A stretch of 16,166 bases of DNA. It comes from RI-283 sp964487925 (GTDB lineage Bacteria > Pseudomonadota > Gammaproteobacteria > SZUA-140). The notes beneath the pieces were generated by a model. It had not been told where the DNA came from. It worked only from the letters and a program-made list of their open reading frames with translations, and did not search any database. Numbering within the stretch: the stretch's first letter is position 1; every line of letters begins with the position of its first letter. The stretch lies in NCBI GenBank assembly GCA_964487925.1, contig CAZASZ010000046.1, positions 1-16,166 of the forward strand, in the 5' to 3' direction. Of the stretch, positions 14,347 through 16,166 are shown in pieces. The translations under genes and the position numbers were made by a program.

Positions 14347-14656
14347 GCGGGTATTGAATCGCTGGCCATTACTGTTGCTCGGGGCATCAATGGCATTTTG
14401 CGCCAGCGCCGACGAGGCCTTGTCGGCGGACTTCCTGGAATTTCTCGGTACCGGTTCTCTGGAAAATGCGCATGGGGCAGACGATCAATGGATCGATGCC
14501 ATGAGTCTGAATGAGTCACCCGAAGTTTTCGCGGACATATCCTCCACCGAGGATGATGGCTTAGACCAGAGCGACATAACGGAGCGGGCAAAAGACTCGC
14601 CTTCCAAAGATACGTCGTCGATACGCCATGACGATGGAGGACAACGACATGATTAA
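14336..14656 (+). CDS. Small acidic exported protein of the sigma factor operon
   Basis: The 106-aa product has a signal peptide (MRAKR, hydrophobic WPLLLLGASMAFC, then ASADEA with a likely cleavage after ASA). The mature part begins LSADFLEFLGTGS and continues DDQWIDAMSL. The remaining tail is rich in Asp, Glu and Ser and looks disordered. I recall a FLEFLG...W-I/V-D-P-type small protein in this position in related operons but cannot name a family with certainty. It overlaps the upstream gene by 11 bp and the next by 8 bp, so it is translationally coupled. It is strongly acidic, while the next protein is strongly basic. Its function is unknown. Confidence 0.75.
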   Translation: MRAKRVLNRWPLLLLGASMAFCASADEALSADFLEFLGTGSLENAHGADDQWIDAMSLNESPEVFADISSTEDDGLDQSDITERAKDSPSKDTSSIRHDDGGQRHD

Positions 14657-15230
14657 TCGTCCGCGGATGCGTTTTATTCTGGCCTGCCTGTTGTGGGCGA
14701 TCCTGGCACCAACCGCGTATGCTGCCAGCGATTGGCAGCCCCTGCCACCAGACCTGAAACGGATACTCACGCCGATGCAGTCGCGCTGGGATCAAATGCC
14801 GGAGGAGCGACGCCAGCGTCTGATCCAGGGCGCGAAACGCTATGAACAGATGTCGCCCGAGCAACGCGCCGTGGCGCGGAAGCGCTTTAAACGCTGGCAA
14901 TCCCTGCCTCCAGAACAACGCGCTCGGCTCATGAAACGCTTCCGGCGTTTCCAGAAACTCCCACCCGATGTCCGCGAGGGCCTAAGGCGCCGCTTCCACC
15001 AATGGCAGCAACTGAATCCGAAACAGCGCGAACGACTGAAAGACGAATGGCGGAATGCCTCGCCCGACAAACGCCGCCAGCTGCGTGACGAGTGGCTTAG
15101 CAAGACACCGGAGGAACGCGCCGACATACGCCGAAGACTACGAAGCATAACACCGAAACAAAGGCGGAACTTTCGTCGGCAATGGCTCAATCGGGGCAGG
15201 ATCGGCAGACCGGTAGGCCGGAGACCTTGA
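14649..15230 (+). CDS. DUF3106 family exported protein with 18-residue arginine-rich repeats
   Basis: The start is the ATG at 14649, since GGAGG (14636-14640) lies 8 nt before it; ATGs at 14628 and 14634 lack such a site. The 193-aa protein has a signal peptide (RPRMRFILACLLWAILAPTAYAA), then from about residue 50 four clear 18-residue units, such as LPPEQRARLMKRFRRFQK and LPPDVREGLRRRFHQWQQ, followed by shorter variants (TPEERADIRRRL, TPKQRRNFRRQW). The pattern P-[ED]-x-R...R-[FWL] is the DUF3106 signature. The predicted structure is a run of amphipathic helices, highly basic, located in the periplasm. A role in envelope stress or in binding acidic polymers is inference. It ends the four-gene overlap chain. 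Confidence 0.85.
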   Translation: MINRPRMRFILACLLWAILAPTAYAASDWQPLPPDLKRILTPMQSRWDQMPEERRQRLIQGAKRYEQMSPEQRAVARKRFKRWQSLPPEQRARLMKRFRRFQKLPPDVREGLRRRFHQWQQLNPKQRERLKDEWRNASPDKRRQLRDEWLSKTPEERADIRRRLRSITPKQRRNFRRQWLNRGRIGRPVGRRP

Positions 15231-15234
15231 AATC

Positions 15235-15290
15235 GGTTCCCCGAATCGCAACAGAATCAACAGGCCACGACCACGATCAGCGGCTATGGC
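15235..15290 (+). pseudogene. Scrambled fragment of a FabF-type ketosynthase gene
   Basis: Bases 15235-15279 match 9955-9999 of the ketosynthase gene with 3 mismatches in 45. The 20 bases at 15271-15290 match 10453-10472 exactly. The two source segments share the nonamer CCACGATCA (9991-9999 and 10453-10461), and the fragment is joined exactly there, as if 462 bp (154 codons, in frame) had been deleted between these direct repeats. In frame it reads FPESQQNQQATTTISGYGA and then TGA. It lies 4 bp past the DUF3106 stop. The flanks show no clear match, apart from a weak MGVLS...G likeness at 15298 to the ketosynthase N-terminus. Confidence 0.7.
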
Positions 15291-15413
15291 GCTTGAGATG
15301 GGTGTACTCAGCTGGTACGGGCAGATCCGTATCTATTGGTAAACGGGAACAAGTGGCAATTTCCATTCCATAGGAACCCTGCTCTACCTCTCCTCTGACT
15401 CGCCAAAACTATC

Positions 15414-15884
15414 TTACTGCCGGAATGTGGCGTGACATTGCACGCAATAACCCATAGTGGTGTGCAATGCACTAAGGGATTTGTTTGTATCTTTTGTTTG
15501 CAATGCATCGCCCAAGGCATCTCCACTTTCGTGAAATGCAAACCCTAGTTTCCTGAACTTTTCATTTGTGAACCTATTGCACATCTTTTTCATTTTATCA
15601 GTTAACCCAAGTTTGGAATGGGCTATTTGAGATGCCTTGTCGAATGCCCCTTCCACTAACAGCCCAACGATTGACTGAACGGCCTCAACATGGGACCTCA
15701 TATTAGCTAATTGATGTTGTGCCATTTCAGGTGAAAGGCCGAGAGAGATTCGGTCATCATTTATAGGCTGAGTCATGTTGTGATGCATCATATGACCCAT
15801 TGGGCTATCGCTAGACTCGGCATAGGCGCCCATGGCCAGTCCAACGGAAAACAATATCCCAAATATCATTGTCACTCGTTTCAC
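15414..15884 (-). CDS. Cytochrome c'-like c-type cytochrome with Met/His-rich N-terminus
   Basis: The protein has a signal peptide (KRVTMIFGILFSVGLAMGAYA) and a C-terminal haem attachment motif C147-V-Q-C150-H151 only five residues from the end (ATFRQ), the layout of the four-helix cytochrome c' family. The helical middle (ANMRSHVEAVQSIVGLLVEG, KMKKMCNRFTNEKFRKLG) fits. Cytochromes c' are periplasmic and bind NO or act in electron transfer. Just after the signal there is MGHMMHHNM (residues 29-37), unusual for the family and possibly metal-binding. The frame opens from a TTG at 15893, but the GTG at 15882-15884 lies about 9-10 nt after GAGGA and is preferred (156 aa). The gene is clearly AT-richer than its neighbours (some rows near one third GC), suggesting a different origin. 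Confidence 0.8.
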   Translation of the reverse strand: MKRVTMIFGILFSVGLAMGAYAESSDSPMGHMMHHNMTQPINDDRISLGLSPEMAQHQLANMRSHVEAVQSIVGLLVEGAFDKASQIAHSKLGLTDKMKKMCNRFTNEKFRKLGFAFHESGDALGDALQTKDTNKSLSALHTTMGYCVQCHATFRQ

Positions 15885-16020
15885 AACATTCAATTCCTCA
15901 GAGTTAGCCAGGGATAAAAGCGGGCATTTTTGCTTTCAAGGACATCTAATACGCCCATTATTGCGATCGATCGAAACCGTCGCGTGCGAGCTCTACCTCG
16001 GCTCTGATTGCCGCCATCAT

Positions 16021-16166
16021 CTAGCCAAGCAATAATTTCAAACCCAGCAGGATCGTCACGATCTCAAAGGCCCGTTTTACGAGTTTATTGCCACGGACAA
16101 TTGCCAGGTGTGCACCGAGATAACCACCGATCAACGAACCCAACACCAGGGCCGGCAGCCAGTCCC
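16021..16166 (-). CDS. TauE/SafE-family (TSUP) permease, C-terminal end only
   Basis: The minus strand from the window edge reads, in frame to the TAG at 16021-16023, DWLPALVLGSLIGGYLGAHL, then AIVRGNKLVKRAFEIVTILL and GLKLLLG. The glycine-rich helix LGSLIGGYLGAHLA followed by a short basic loop and a last hydrophobic helix is the C-terminal pattern of the TSUP (sulfite exporter TauE/SafE) permeases. Only the last 47 residues are present; the 5' part lies beyond the window. The substrate cannot be told from this part. It reads towards the cytochrome gene on the same strand, with a 136-nt gap. Confidence 0.7.
   Translation of the reverse strand, partial: DWLPALVLGSLIGGYLGAHLAIVRGNKLVKRAFEIVTILLGLKLLLG

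Noticed and set aside
8422..15952. Shared 11-mer ACATCTAATAC at 8422 and 15942
   Set aside because: An exact 11-base repeat is expected by chance several times in 16 kb and no similarity extends beyond it.
15894..16020. Possible riboswitch or terminator between the cytochrome and permease genes
   Set aside because: Only a short AAAGC...GCTTT inverted repeat and CGATCGATCG are visible, with no structure convincing enough to call.
1..16166. CRISPR arrays, tRNA or rRNA genes, complete insertion sequences and transposases
   Set aside because: I looked for regularly spaced repeats, tRNA-like cloverleafs and transposase motifs and saw none.

Overview
The window looks like chromosomal DNA of a gammaproteobacterium, mostly moderately GC-rich. 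The best support is the LexA protein, which has the same residue numbering as E. coli LexA at the cleavage site and catalytic dyad, together with E. coli-type SOS boxes (CTGT-N8-ACAG). The genus cannot be fixed from sequence alone. Anaerobic or sulfur-associated lineages are possible, given a cytochrome c'-like protein and a TauE/SafE-type permease, but that is inference.

Layout. (1) 80-1805, minus strand: an AraC-family regulator followed at 2-nt spacing by a GFA-family gene with a one-base frameshift and a decayed GNAT acetyltransferase gene. (2) 1865-2404, plus: a carboxymuconolactone decarboxylase/AhpD-like gene divergent from araC, followed by a strong hairpin. (3) 2460-8370, plus: a complete SOS mutagenesis operon, lexA-imuA-imuB-dnaE2, behind a sigma-70-like promoter covered by two SOS boxes. 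A 14-codon lipoprotein-leader-like ORF abuts the dnaE2 stop. (4) 8456-9574, minus: a truncated haemoglobin gene downstream of a TetR regulator, divergent from a plus-strand FabF-type ketosynthase (9663-10928). A 20-bp imperfect palindrome lies between them. (5) 10929-11416: no major gene, but a terminator-like hairpin, a second copy of a short dispersed repeat, a 45-codon minus-strand ORF and an ECF-type promoter candidate. (6) 11417-15230, plus: a large DUF4382-like lipoprotein, then an overlapping set of four genes: an ECF-type sigma factor, a DUF3619 single-pass membrane protein, a small acidic secreted protein and an arginine-rich DUF3106 repeat protein. (7) 15235-15290: a small scrambled copy of two pieces of the ketosynthase gene. 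(8) 15414-16166, minus: an AT-rich cytochrome c'-like gene and the C-terminal end of a TSUP permease gene cut by the window edge.

How the parts work together. LexA, ImuA, ImuB and DnaE2 form a known inducible translesion synthesis module: LexA self-cleavage frees the operon, DnaE2 is the polymerase, and ImuA/ImuB are its accessory proteins. The sigma factor set looks like a cell-envelope regulatory unit with a probable membrane anti-sigma-like partner and two oppositely charged exported proteins. The lipoprotein upstream may be one of its targets. The left edge and the 8371-8460, 11050-11220 and 15231-15413 stretches carry traces of gene decay and rearrangement.
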